Positions 1 to 5,792 of a stretch of DNA of 5,792 nt are shown piece after piece. The first letter of the stretch is position 1; each line of letters starts with the position of its first letter. Source of the stretch: Mycobacterium sp. (GTDB lineage: Bacteria; Actinomycetota; Actinomycetes; Mycobacteriales; Mycobacteriaceae). Made by a program: the position numbers and the translations under genes. The notes under the pieces were generated by a model. That model was not told the origin of the DNA and searched no databases. It saw only the letters and a program-made list of their open reading frames with translations. Where the stretch lies: NCBI GenBank assembly GCA_018882545.1, contig VERS01000165.1, positions 1 through 5,792 of the forward strand, given 5' to 3'.

Positions 1-285
1 CACTACTTCACCGCCAGCGTCTGCGGCGACGAGGTGCCCCGCGGCAAACCGGCGCCCGACCCCTACCGACGGGCCGCTGCGTTGCTCGGTGTGGATCCGA
101 CGGATTGCCTGGCCATCGAGGACTCCGTGACCGGTGCCGATTCGGCAGCCGGTGCCGGATGCCCGGTGCTGGTGGTGCCCAACGAGGTCGAGGTGCCACG
201 CGGTCCGCGACGCCGGCAGGTGTCGTCGCTGACCGGCATCGGTCTGGACGAGCTACGCCGGGTCCACCGGGATCTGCTGGTGTGA
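1..285 (+). CDS. HAD-superfamily hydrolase (beta-phosphoglucomutase-like phosphatase), C-terminal part
   Basis: Frame 1 is open from the first base of the window to a TGA at 283-285, giving the last 94 residues of a protein whose start lies upstream. Two hallmarks of the HAD phosphatase fold are visible: the motif III lysine in GKPAPDPY (about fragment residues 15-22) and the motif IV acidic pair in AIEDSVTG (about 38-45), followed by a G-A-G-C-P-V-L-V-V strand typical of the end of the Rossmannoid core. The nucleophile motif DxD and the cap domain are outside the window. The GKPxPD and IEDS forms are typical of the subfamily IA group (beta-phosphoglucomutase, phosphoglycolate phosphatase, sugar-phosphate phosphatases), which act in the cytoplasm on small phosphorylated metabolites; the substrate cannot be read here. 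In related mycobacteria a HAD gene lies downstream of metH near hisE (from memory). The family call is firm, the substrate unknown. Confidence 0.9.
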   Translation, partial: HYFTASVCGDEVPRGKPAPDPYRRAAALLGVDPTDCLAIEDSVTGADSAAGAGCPVLVVPNEVEVPRGPRRRQVSSLTGIGLDELRRVHRDLLV

Positions 286-329
286 ACGGCGCGATGTATG
301 TCGGGTGAGGGCGCCGCGTAACCAGGATG

Positions 330-373
330 TGTCCGGGGTTGTTCCGGGGGCGTTCTGGGGTCGTTCTGGGTGC
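330..373. repeat. Four tandem 11-bp G-rich units upstream of the sugar porter
   Basis: Four contiguous 11-base units can be read: TGTCCGGGGTT (330-340), GTTCCGGGGGC (341-351), GTTCTGGGGTC (352-362) and GTTCTGGGTGC (363-373). Neighbouring units agree at 7, 9 and 9 of 11 positions. They lie in the 164-base gap between the HAD gene and the porter, 76 bases before the porter start. The 11-base period is close to one helical turn, so the units would face the same side of the DNA, which fits a cooperative protein-binding array but could equally be simple slippage. I see no convincing -10/-35 pair in the rest of the gap (286-449). Confidence 0.5.
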
Positions 374-433
374 CTAGACCGCGGTGTTGTGCCATCGTTG
401 AGCCCGGAAGCTCTACCCGAGCAGGGGGAGCTG

Positions 434-443
434 AGGGAAAGGA
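434..443 (+). promoter_or_regulatory. Ribosome binding site of the sugar porter
   Basis: The purine run AGGGAAAGGA ends six bases before the ATG at 450. It is a fair Shine-Dalgarno sequence at normal spacing and supports this start. Confidence 0.6.
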
Positions 444-449
444 CGCTAG

Positions 450-1910
450 ATGGCCGGTCAGGGGCCCACCAGCGACGCACCGTCGGTGTTCGATGACGAC
501 GATGCCGGTACCGGTCGAGGGGTGGTTCGCATCGCCTCGGTGGCGGCGTTGGGCGGCCTGCTGTTCGGCTATGACAGCGCGGTGATCAACGGCGCCGTGG
601 CCTCGATTCAGAGCCACTTCGGCATCAACAACGCCTCCCTCGGGTTCGCTGTCGCCTCGGCCCTGCTCGGGGCGGCCGCGGGGGCCATGACGGCCGGACG
701 GCTCGCCGACCGGATCGGCCGGCTGGCGGTGATGAAGATCGCCGCGGTGCTGTTCTTCATCAGCGCCATCGGAACTGGGCTTGCGGCGAACATCGAGATG
801 ATCGTGCTGTTCCGCATCGTCGGTGGCGTCGGTGTCGGGGTGGCCTCGGTGATCGCGCCGGCCTACATCGCCGAGACCTCGCCGGCTCGCATCCGCGGCC
901 GGCTCGGTTCGCTACAGCAGTTGGCGATCGTGACCGGCATCTTCATCTCGCTGGCCATCGACTATCTGCTCGCGCACCTGGCCGGTGGCGCCAGCAAGGA
1001 ACTGTGGCTGGGCCTGGAGGCCTGGCGGTGGATGTTCCTGATGATGGCCATCCCCGCCGTCGTCTACGGGGTGCTGGCCTACACCATCCCGGAGTCGCCC
1101 CGCTACCTGGTTGCCCGCCACCGCATCCCGGAGGCGCGCAAGGTTCTGACCCTGCTGTTGGGAGAGAAGAACCTCGATATCACCATCGACCGGATCCAGA
1201 GCACCCTGGCCGGCGAGTCCAAACCGTCCTGGCGCGACCTCCGCAAGCCGGGCGGGGGCATCTACGGCATCGTCTGGGTTGGCCTGGGGCTGTCGATCTT
1301 CCAGCAGTTCGTCGGCATCAACGTGATCTTCTACTACTCCAATGTGCTGTGGGAGGCGGTCGGATTCGACGAGAGCCAGTCCTTCCTGATCACTGTCATC
1401 ACCTCAATCGTCAATATCGCGACCACCCTGGTGGCCATCGCGCTGATCGACAAGATCGGCCGTAAACCGCTGCTGCTGATCGGTTCTGCCGGGATGGCCG
1501 TCACGCTGGCGACGATGGCGTTCATCTTCGGCACCGCACCCCAGGTCGACGGCACCCCGCAGCTGAGTGGCGCGGAGGGACCGATCGCATTGATCGCGGC
1601 CAATCTGTTCGTCGTCGCGTTCGGAATGTCCTGGGGTCCGGTGGTGTGGGTGCTGCTCGGCGAGATGTTCCCCAACCGCATCCGGGCCGCCGCGCTGGGA
1701 CTGGCCGCGGCCGGCCAATGGGCCGCCAACTGGCTGATCACCGTCACCTTCCCCGAGTTGCGCAACCACCTCGGTGTCGCATACGGCTTCTACGCGATGT
1801 GCGCGCTGCTGTCGTTCCTGTTTGTCTGGACCAAGGTCCGCGAGACCAAGGGCGTCGCGCTGGAGGATATGCAGGGCGAGGTCGCCGAGGCCAAGCCGGT
1901 CCGGGCCTGA
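450..1910 (+). CDS. MFS sugar/proton symporter (XylE/GalP/GlcP type)
   Basis: A complete 486-residue inner-membrane sugar porter, the usual length for the major facilitator sugar porter family, which imports a hexose or pentose together with a proton. Visible marks in order: FGYDSAVING in helix 1 (39-48, with the proton-coupling Asp42); GRLADRIGR in loop 2-3 (83-91); RIVGGVGVG in helix 4 (122-130) followed by PAYIAETSPARIRGR; PESPRYLV after helix 6 (214-221); the sugar-contacting QQFVGINVIFYYS in helix 7 (285-297); DKIGRKP in loop 8-9 (334-340); GPVVWVLLGEMFPNRIR in helix 10 (396-412) with its conserved Trp400; and QWAANW in helix 11 (423-428). The cytoplasmic N-terminus has an acidic run, DDDD (15-18). 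It resembles E. coli XylE and, as I recall, M. smegmatis carries its glucose permease GlcP near hisE/hisG/metH, so glucose import is a good guess; the substrate is not proven. A TetR gene follows 108 bases downstream. The start is supported by AGGGAAAGGA at 434-443. Confidence 0.93.
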   Translation: MAGQGPTSDAPSVFDDDDAGTGRGVVRIASVAALGGLLFGYDSAVINGAVASIQSHFGINNASLGFAVASALLGAAAGAMTAGRLADRIGRLAVMKIAAVLFFISAIGTGLAANIEMIVLFRIVGGVGVGVASVIAPAYIAETSPARIRGRLGSLQQLAIVTGIFISLAIDYLLAHLAGGASKELWLGLEAWRWMFLMMAIPAVVYGVLAYTIPESPRYLVARHRIPEARKVLTLLLGEKNLDITIDRIQSTLAGESKPSWRDLRKPGGGIYGIVWVGLGLSIFQQFVGINVIFYYSNVLWEAVGFDESQSFLITVITSIVNIATTLVAIALIDKIGRKPLLLIGSAGMAVTLATMAFIFGTAPQVDGTPQLSGAEGPIALIAANLFVVAFGMSWGPVVWVLLGEMFPNRIRAAALGLAAAGQWAANWLITVTFPELRNHLGVAYGFYAMCALLSFLFVWTKVRETKGVALEDMQGEVAEAKPVRA

Positions 1911-1920
1911 TCTGTGTGAT

Positions 1921-1943
1921 CGGCCAACCGGGCCGGCAAGTTT
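1921..1943 (+). terminator. Weak possible hairpin terminator after the sugar porter
   Basis: CGGCC (1921-1925) and GGCCG (1931-1935) can form a 5-bp stem with loop AACCG, followed by GCAAGTTT with only three T residues. The stem is short and the tail poor, so this may only slow polymerase or mean nothing. Confidence 0.2.
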
Positions 1944-1951
1944 CGTGTGGG

Positions 1952-1957
1952 TAGGTT
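1952..1957 (+). promoter_or_regulatory. Possible -10 element for the TetR gene
   Basis: TAGGTT fits the mycobacterial TANNNT -10 pattern and lies 61 bases before the TetR ATG, which would give a leader of about 55 bases. No good -35 element lies at the right distance. The repeat GTTTCG (1940-1945 and 1955-1960) flanks and overlaps the element, which would be a plausible place for a bound regulator, but this is inference. Confidence 0.3.
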
Positions 1958-2008
1958 TCGGCCGTGCGCCGATCGGGAACTCCTGAAAGAACGGATTGAC
2001 GATTCCCC

Positions 2009-2013
2009 AGGAG
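2009..2013 (+). promoter_or_regulatory. Ribosome binding site that sets the TetR start
   Basis: AGGAG is followed five bases later by ATG at 2019. This favours the 2019 start over an upstream in-frame start at 1947, which would add 24 residues of atypical sequence. The site can pair with CTCCTG at 1980-1985 (see findings). Confidence 0.6.
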
Positions 2014-2018
2014 ATGTG

Positions 2019-2624
2019 ATGACCGACACCACGTTGGCCCCGACCCGACGGCGCGGCCGGCCGCGCGCGAGCGACTCCGCGGTCACTCGGGAACGGATTT
2101 TGCAGGCCGCTCAGAAGGTGTTCGGCGAATCCGGATACGAGGCGGCGACGTTCCAGGCGATCGCGGTGGAGGTCGGACTGACCCGACCGGCCATCAACAA
2201 CTACTTTCCCAGCAAGACGGCGCTCTACGACGCGGTGTTGTGCCGGGTGAGCAACGCGGTTCTGGACGCCATCCACACCGCCTCGGAGCAGCCGACCCTG
2301 TCCGAGCAGGTTCTCACCTTCATCCGGATCGCTAGGCACGGCGACGGCGCCAGTCCGCCGCTGGCCGGGTTCCTGGTCCAGTCCGCCGTCGACGTCGAGC
2401 ACCTGTCCGGAGCGGAGAATGAGGCGGCCGCGCTCATTGAGGGCTTCCTGCGCGCCGCGGTGGGCGCGGCCCAACACCGAGGCGAGCTCACCGGGCCGCC
2501 CGAGGCGCTCACCGACCTGCTGGTGGCTCTGGTGTGGGGGATGGCGTTTCAATTCGGCCACAGCGACGAGGCCAGCGCCGGCCGGATGCTCGACCAGCTG
2601 CGGGCCGCCCTGACCCGGATCTGA
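2019..2624 (+). CDS. TetR/AcrR-family transcriptional repressor
   Basis: A 201-residue cytoplasmic DNA-binding protein, the normal size for the TetR family. The N-terminus is a basic arm (TRRRGRPRA, 9-17), common in actinobacterial members, then the helix-turn-helix region: [21 protein letters not shown] (24-44) and the recognition part [19 protein letters not shown] (48-66) with the family-typical NYFPSK-x-x-LYDAV ending. The rest (about 75-201) is the all-helical ligand-binding and dimer domain, which is not diagnostic of any ligand. The start was chosen for AGGAG at 2009-2013. It lies 108 bases behind the sugar porter and 53 bases ahead of hisE on the same strand. Members of this family usually control themselves or a neighbour, so the porter is the natural candidate target, with hisE a weaker one; this is inference from position only. 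The family call is secure, the effector unknown. Confidence 0.92.
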   Translation: MTDTTLAPTRRRGRPRASDSAVTRERILQAAQKVFGESGYEAATFQAIAVEVGLTRPAINNYFPSKTALYDAVLCRVSNAVLDAIHTASEQPTLSEQVLTFIRIARHGDGASPPLAGFLVQSAVDVEHLSGAENEAAALIEGFLRAAVGAAQHRGELTGPPEALTDLLVALVWGMAFQFGHSDEASAGRMLDQLRAALTRI

Positions 2625-2657
2625 TCGGGGGCCGGGCGGGGCCGACGCCAAACCGCC

Positions 2658-2687
2658 GTGACGGCGCAACCGGCGCCGTGGGACAAT
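2658..2687 (+). promoter_or_regulatory. Putative hisEG promoter overlapped by a 13-bp palindrome
   Basis: GTGACG (2658-2663, four of six matches to TTGACA) and GACAAT (2682-2687, four of six to TATAAT) are separated by 18 bases, an acceptable sigma-70-like layout. Transcription would begin eight or nine bases later, at or next to GTG 2696. A perfect inverted repeat, CGCCGT-g-ACGGCG (2654-2666), covers the -35 element and could be an operator. It stands in the 53-base gap after the TetR gene, so the histidine genes probably need not rely on readthrough from upstream. Confidence 0.4.
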
Positions 2688-2959
2688 TCCAGCCCGTGAA
2701 GAACTTCGAGGAGCTGTTCGCTGAACTGGGCGAACGGGCCCGCACCCGGCCACCGGGCAGCACCACGGTGGCCGCGCTGGACGCCGGGGTGCACACCCTG
2801 GGCAAGAAAATCCTCGAGGAAGCCGGCGAAGTCTGGTTGGCCGCCGAGCATGAGCCCGATGAGGCCCTCGCCGAGGAGATCGGCCAACTGCTGTACTGGA
2901 CCCAGGTTCTGATGATCGCCCGCGGCCTGGGTCTCGACGACGTCTACCGGAAGCTGTAG
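2678..2959 (+). CDS. hisE: Phosphoribosyl-ATP pyrophosphohydrolase (histidine synthesis, step 2)
   Basis: HisE removes pyrophosphate from phosphoribosyl-ATP to give phosphoribosyl-AMP, the second step of histidine synthesis, in the cytoplasm. From GTG 2678 the product has 93 residues, the same length as the M. tuberculosis protein as I recall it, and it matches that protein closely: [16 protein letters not shown] (10-25), [17 protein letters not shown] (28-44), [13 protein letters not shown] (47-59) and [14 protein letters not shown] (66-79), ending in DDVYRKL. The fold is the small alpha-helical MazG-like pyrophosphohydrolase; E47, E48, E51 and E67 are the expected magnesium ligands, while position 70 is Gln where the E. 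coli enzyme has Asp. It is a stand-alone HisE, not fused to HisI. An in-frame GTG at 2696 would give 87 residues and would suit a leaderless transcript from the GACAAT element. hisG follows after five bases, so the two are co-transcribed and probably translationally coupled. Confidence 0.95.
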   Translation: MGQFQPVKNFEELFAELGERARTRPPGSTTVAALDAGVHTLGKKILEEAGEVWLAAEHEPDEALAEEIGQLLYWTQVLMIARGLGLDDVYRKL

Positions 2960-2964
2960 CGGCC

Positions 2965-3810
2965 GTGCTTAGGGTGGCCGTGCCCAACAAGGGGGCGCTG
3001 TCGGATTCAGCGGCCGAGATCCTGTCCGAAGCCGGCTACCGGCGGCGGACCGACCCCAAGGACCTCACCGTCATCGACCCCGTCAACGGCGTGGAGTTCT
3101 TCTTCCTGCGCCCCAAGGACATCGCGATCTACGTCGGATCCGGCGATCTCGACCTCGGCATCACCGGCCGTGACCTTGCCGCCGAGTCGGGAGCCCCGGT
3201 CCGCGAGCGGTTGGCGTTGGGTTTCGGCTCGTCCAGCTTCCGCTACGCCGCCCCGGCCGGACGGCCCTGGACGGTGGCCGATCTGGCCGGCAAGAGAATC
3301 GCCACCGCCTACCCCAATCTGGTCCGCAAAGACCTGGCTGCCAGAGACATTGACGCCACCGTCATCAGGCTCGACGGTGCGGTGGAGATCTCCGTGCAAC
3401 TCGGCGTCGCCGACGCCATCGCCGACGTCGTCGGATCCGGGCGAACGCTGTCCACCCACGATCTGGTCGCGTTCGGAGAACCGCTCTGCGACTCCGAAGC
3501 GGTCCTGGTGGAACGGGCCGGCGCCGCGGTGGATGCCGCCCGCGAGCAGTTGGCCGGCCGGGTTCAGGGGGTGGTGTTCGGCCAGCAGTACCTCATGCTG
3601 GACTACGACTGCCGGCGCGAGGATCTGCAACGGGCCACCGCGATCACCCCCGGCCTGGAGTCGCCGACCATTGCGCCGCTGGCCGACCCGGATTGGGTGG
3701 CGGTGCGCGCACTGGTACCCCGGCGCGACGTCAACGCCATCATGGACGAGTTGGCCGGTATCGGCGCCAAGGCGATCCTGGCCTCCGATATCCGGTTCTG
3801 CCGCTTCTGA
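2965..3810 (+). CDS. hisG: ATP phosphoribosyltransferase, long form (histidine synthesis, step 1)
   Basis: HisG joins ATP and phosphoribosyl pyrophosphate to make phosphoribosyl-ATP, the committed and feedback-controlled first step of histidine synthesis. The 281-residue product is the long, HisZ-independent form and lines up along its length with the 284-residue M. tuberculosis enzyme. Visible parts: [14 protein letters not shown] at the N-terminus; [19 protein letters not shown] (52-70); [12 protein letters not shown] (87-98); the phosphoribosyl pyrophosphate-binding segment [25 protein letters not shown] (137-161); and the C-terminal ACT-like regulatory domain (about 210-281), where histidine binds in known homologues, ending [11 protein letters not shown]. 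The only notable difference from the M. tuberculosis protein is a shorter linker near 185-196. The GTG at 2965 is chosen because [10 protein letters not shown] is conserved; no strong Shine-Dalgarno precedes it, which fits coupling to hisE, whose stop is five bases upstream. Activity in the cell is likely limited by histidine inhibition as well as by transcription. Confidence 0.98.
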   Translation: MLRVAVPNKGALSDSAAEILSEAGYRRRTDPKDLTVIDPVNGVEFFFLRPKDIAIYVGSGDLDLGITGRDLAAESGAPVRERLALGFGSSSFRYAAPAGRPWTVADLAGKRIATAYPNLVRKDLAARDIDATVIRLDGAVEISVQLGVADAIADVVGSGRTLSTHDLVAFGEPLCDSEAVLVERAGAAVDAAREQLAGRVQGVVFGQQYLMLDYDCRREDLQRATAITPGLESPTIAPLADPDWVAVRALVPRRDVNAIMDELAGIGAKAILASDIRFCRF

Positions 3811-3834
3811 TACCCGGGCTACGGCTCGCTGCCG

Positions 3835-3843
3835 TGCTAGCGT
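3835..3843 (+). promoter_or_regulatory. Extended -10 element for the DUF4126 gene
   Basis: TGCTAGCGT combines the extended TGN motif with TAGCGT, a match to TANNNT, 25 bases after the hisG stop. A start near 3849-3850 would give a leader of about 37 bases carrying the strong ribosome binding site. No -35 element is evident, as is usual for extended -10 promoters. Confidence 0.5.
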
Positions 3844-3874
3844 CCGGTGACCCGAAAGCGCGGGAGAACGCTCC

Positions 3875-3882
3875 GAGGAGGA
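3875..3882 (+). promoter_or_regulatory. Strong ribosome binding site of the DUF4126 gene
   Basis: GAGGAGGA ends four bases before the ATG at 3887. It is the best Shine-Dalgarno sequence in the window and fixes the start. Confidence 0.75.
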
Positions 3883-3886
3883 CGGC

Positions 3887-4369
3887 ATGACGCATGCGCT
3901 CGTCTTGTTGCTGGCCCTGCTGATCGGTGTGGTCGCCGGTCTGCGCGCCTTCACCGCGCCGGCGGTGATGGCCTGGGCGGCGTTTTTGCACTGGATCAAC
4001 CTCGACGGCACCTGGGCGTCCTGGATGGGGCATTGGATCACCGTCGCGGTGCTCACCCTCTTGGCGCTGGCCGAGTTGTTCAGCGACAAGATGCCGACCA
4101 TGCCCAGCCGGAAAACGGCACCGCAGTTCCTGGCCCGGTTGGCCACCGGCGGATTCGCCGCGGCGGTGCTCGGCACGGCCTGGGGTTACCGCTGGGGGAG
4201 TCTGGGCGCCGGCCTGATCGGCGCGGTGATCGGCACCATCGGCGGATACCAGGTCCGCACCCGACTGGTCGCTGCCAACGGCGGCCGGGACCGTCCGATC
4301 GCCCTCGGTGAGGATCTGTTCGCCGCCGCGGGGGGTATCGCGGTCGCAGCGCTTACCGGGGTGCTCTGA
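3887..4369 (+). CDS. DUF4126 integral membrane protein (Rv2120c-like)
   Basis: A 160-residue protein of unknown function, probably the counterpart of M. tuberculosis Rv2120c, which also sits beside hisG (from memory). Four hydrophobic segments are visible, about residues 4-34, 49-66, 84-101 and 105-121, with a further apolar stretch at 142-160, so it is an inner-membrane protein with four or five helices. Features shared with DUF4126 proteins are GLRAFTAPAVMAW at the start (18-30), the acidic-lysine motif ELFSDKMP (63-70), a glycine-rich helix GAGLIGAVIGTIGG (107-120) that could pack closely against another helix, and GEDLFAAAGG near the end (141-150). The mix of charged, conserved residues within helices suggests a channel, carrier or assembly role, but nothing defines a substrate. 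It has its own putative promoter at 3835-3843 and a strong ribosome binding site, 76 bases after hisG, so any link with histidine synthesis is positional only. Confidence 0.88.
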   Translation: MTHALVLLLALLIGVVAGLRAFTAPAVMAWAAFLHWINLDGTWASWMGHWITVAVLTLLALAELFSDKMPTMPSRKTAPQFLARLATGGFAAAVLGTAWGYRWGSLGAGLIGAVIGTIGGYQVRTRLVAANGGRDRPIALGEDLFAAAGGIAVAALTGVL

Positions 4370-4434
4370 GCCGCGCCGGGCGGTGTCCGGACCCCGTAAT
4401 CGGCGATTCGGTCCCAGCAGGCCCAGCACGCTCG

Positions 4435-4440
4435 GATAAT
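4435..4440 (+). promoter_or_regulatory. -10 element for a leaderless transcript of the secreted-protein gene
   Basis: GATAAT (five of six matches to TATAAT) ends six bases before the ATG at 4447, and there is no Shine-Dalgarno sequence in between. This is the standard arrangement of mycobacterial leaderless genes, in which transcription starts at the A of the ATG. No clear -35 box is seen. Confidence 0.6.
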
Positions 4441-4446
4441 CGTGGC

Positions 4447-5037
4447 ATGCTCGCCGATATCGGAAAGGCCCTCGGGTGCGCCGGGGCTGTCCTGGGTTGT
4501 GCCGCAGTCGTCCTGGCCGGGCCCGCCCGCGCCGACGACACTGCCGCGTCGCTGCCCGTCTTCGTTCCCTACCAGTCGAACTGGTCGCCGAACTACACCG
4601 TCCACCCCTACAACCTCTGGCAGAGCCGGGTGACTCCGCAGATGGTCATCGCCGAACGAGACGCCTGCCAGTGGTTCAACGCGCAGTACGACACGCTCAG
4701 CGCCCAGGCGTTCGGTTTCCAGCGGGCCCTGCACGATAACTTCGACGTCTGGTCGGGTGTACAGGGCGCGGGCAACGTCCTGCGCGCCAACCTGGACCAG
4801 TCCGCGGCGTTCCTGGACCCCCGGGTGCAGACCCTCTACATCACCAACTACCCGGACCAGAGCCAGTATTCGCCGCTGTACAACGGCGACTCGTTCTACC
4901 ACCTCTGGTTCCAGCTGACGCAGATCAGTGACAAGATCGCCCGCCAGTTGCCATCGGGGGTCATCAACGCCAACACCGCCACGATGAAGGTCTACGGAGA
5001 CGTCATCCGGTCATCGGGAGTGTGCAACGGCGCCTGA
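4447..5037 (+). CDS. Secreted protein of unknown function with Sec-type signal peptide
   Basis: I do not recognise a named family in this 196-residue protein. It starts with a signal peptide: one lysine (K7), a hydrophobic core (about 8-24) and a signal peptidase I site after ARA at 27-29, with the mature chain beginning DDTAASLP. No lipobox is present at the cleavage region (the two signal-peptide cysteines, C11 and C18, are inside the hydrophobic core), so it is likely released or peripherally held in the envelope rather than lipidated. The mature part has about 167 residues with no transmembrane helix, is rich in aromatic, Asn and Gln residues (for example WSPNYTVHPYNLWQ, 46-59), and has exactly two cysteines, C74 and C193, which could form one disulfide tying the C-terminus to the first helix. 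The ORF starts at the only in-frame ATG, six bases after GATAAT. It stands between the DUF4126 gene and trmI, where M. tuberculosis has the unrelated Rv2119 on the other strand (from memory). Confidence 0.88.
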   Translation: MLADIGKALGCAGAVLGCAAVVLAGPARADDTAASLPVFVPYQSNWSPNYTVHPYNLWQSRVTPQMVIAERDACQWFNAQYDTLSAQAFGFQRALHDNFDVWSGVQGAGNVLRANLDQSAAFLDPRVQTLYITNYPDQSQYSPLYNGDSFYHLWFQLTQISDKIARQLPSGVINANTATMKVYGDVIRSSGVCNGA

Positions 5038-5058
5038 GTGTCCGGCATGGCAGGCTGA

Positions 5059-5792
<734 letters not shown>

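Noticed and set aside
1947..2018. Upstream start for TetR adding 24 residues
   Set aside because: The extra residues do not resemble the family, whereas ATG 2019 has AGGAG at proper spacing and leads straight into the basic arm.
2534..2677. Extension of the hisE frame upstream into the TetR gene
   Set aside because: The added residues are Arg/Pro-rich and overlap TetR coding sequence; homologues start near 2678.
1404..2990. Long open frame of 528 codons on the minus strand
   Set aside because: It lies opposite the porter, TetR and hisE genes and across two intergenic gaps. Its Arg/Pro/Gly-rich, low-complexity translation has no recognisable domain and is typical of antisense frames in GC-rich DNA.
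3007..4176. Open frame of 389 codons on the minus strand
   Set aside because: It is antisense to hisG and the DUF4126 gene, both securely identified, and its translation shows no family motifs.
4371..4383. Hairpin CCGC-GCCGG-GCGG after the DUF4126 gene as a terminator
   Set aside because: The stem is only four pairs and there is no T-run after it.

Overview
The window is a GC-rich, densely coded stretch of an actinobacterial chromosome, with every real gene on the + strand. The predicted HisG, HisE and TrmI proteins match, as I remember them, the Mycobacterium tuberculosis proteins Rv2121c, Rv2122c and Rv2118c almost block for block, so the source is almost certainly a member of the Mycobacteriaceae. 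The sugar porter in this position suggests a saprophytic, fast-growing Mycolicibacterium-type species rather than M. tuberculosis. The species assignment is inference; no database search was possible.

Layout, left to right: the C-terminal end of a HAD-superfamily phosphatase (1-285); a 164-base gap holding four tandem 11-bp G-rich units; a complete 12-helix sugar/proton symporter of the XylE/GalP/GlcP type (450-1910); a TetR-family repressor (2019-2624); the histidine genes hisE (2678-2959) and hisG (2965-3810), five bases apart and surely one operon; a four-helix DUF4126 membrane protein (3887-4369, Rv2120c-like); a secreted protein of unknown function with a clear signal peptide (4447-5037); and the first ~240 codons of trmI, the tRNA m1A58 methyltransferase (5065 to the window edge).

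How the genes work together: hisG (first step) and hisE (second step) supply the entry reactions of histidine synthesis. The sugar porter and the TetR gene are 108 bases apart on the same strand, so the regulator may control the porter, but no operator was proven. The remaining genes (DUF4126, secreted protein, trmI) look like independent housekeeping or envelope genes with their own putative promoters. Several starts look leaderless or nearly so, which is common in mycobacteria.

I found no sign of a new defence, mobile or biosynthetic system. The best leads are small: an unknown secreted protein with a textbook leaderless promoter, a symmetrical element over the putative hisE promoter, alternative RNA pairings over the TetR ribosome-binding site, the 11-bp repeat array upstream of the porter, and a 15-bp tandem repeat that extends the N-terminus of TrmI.
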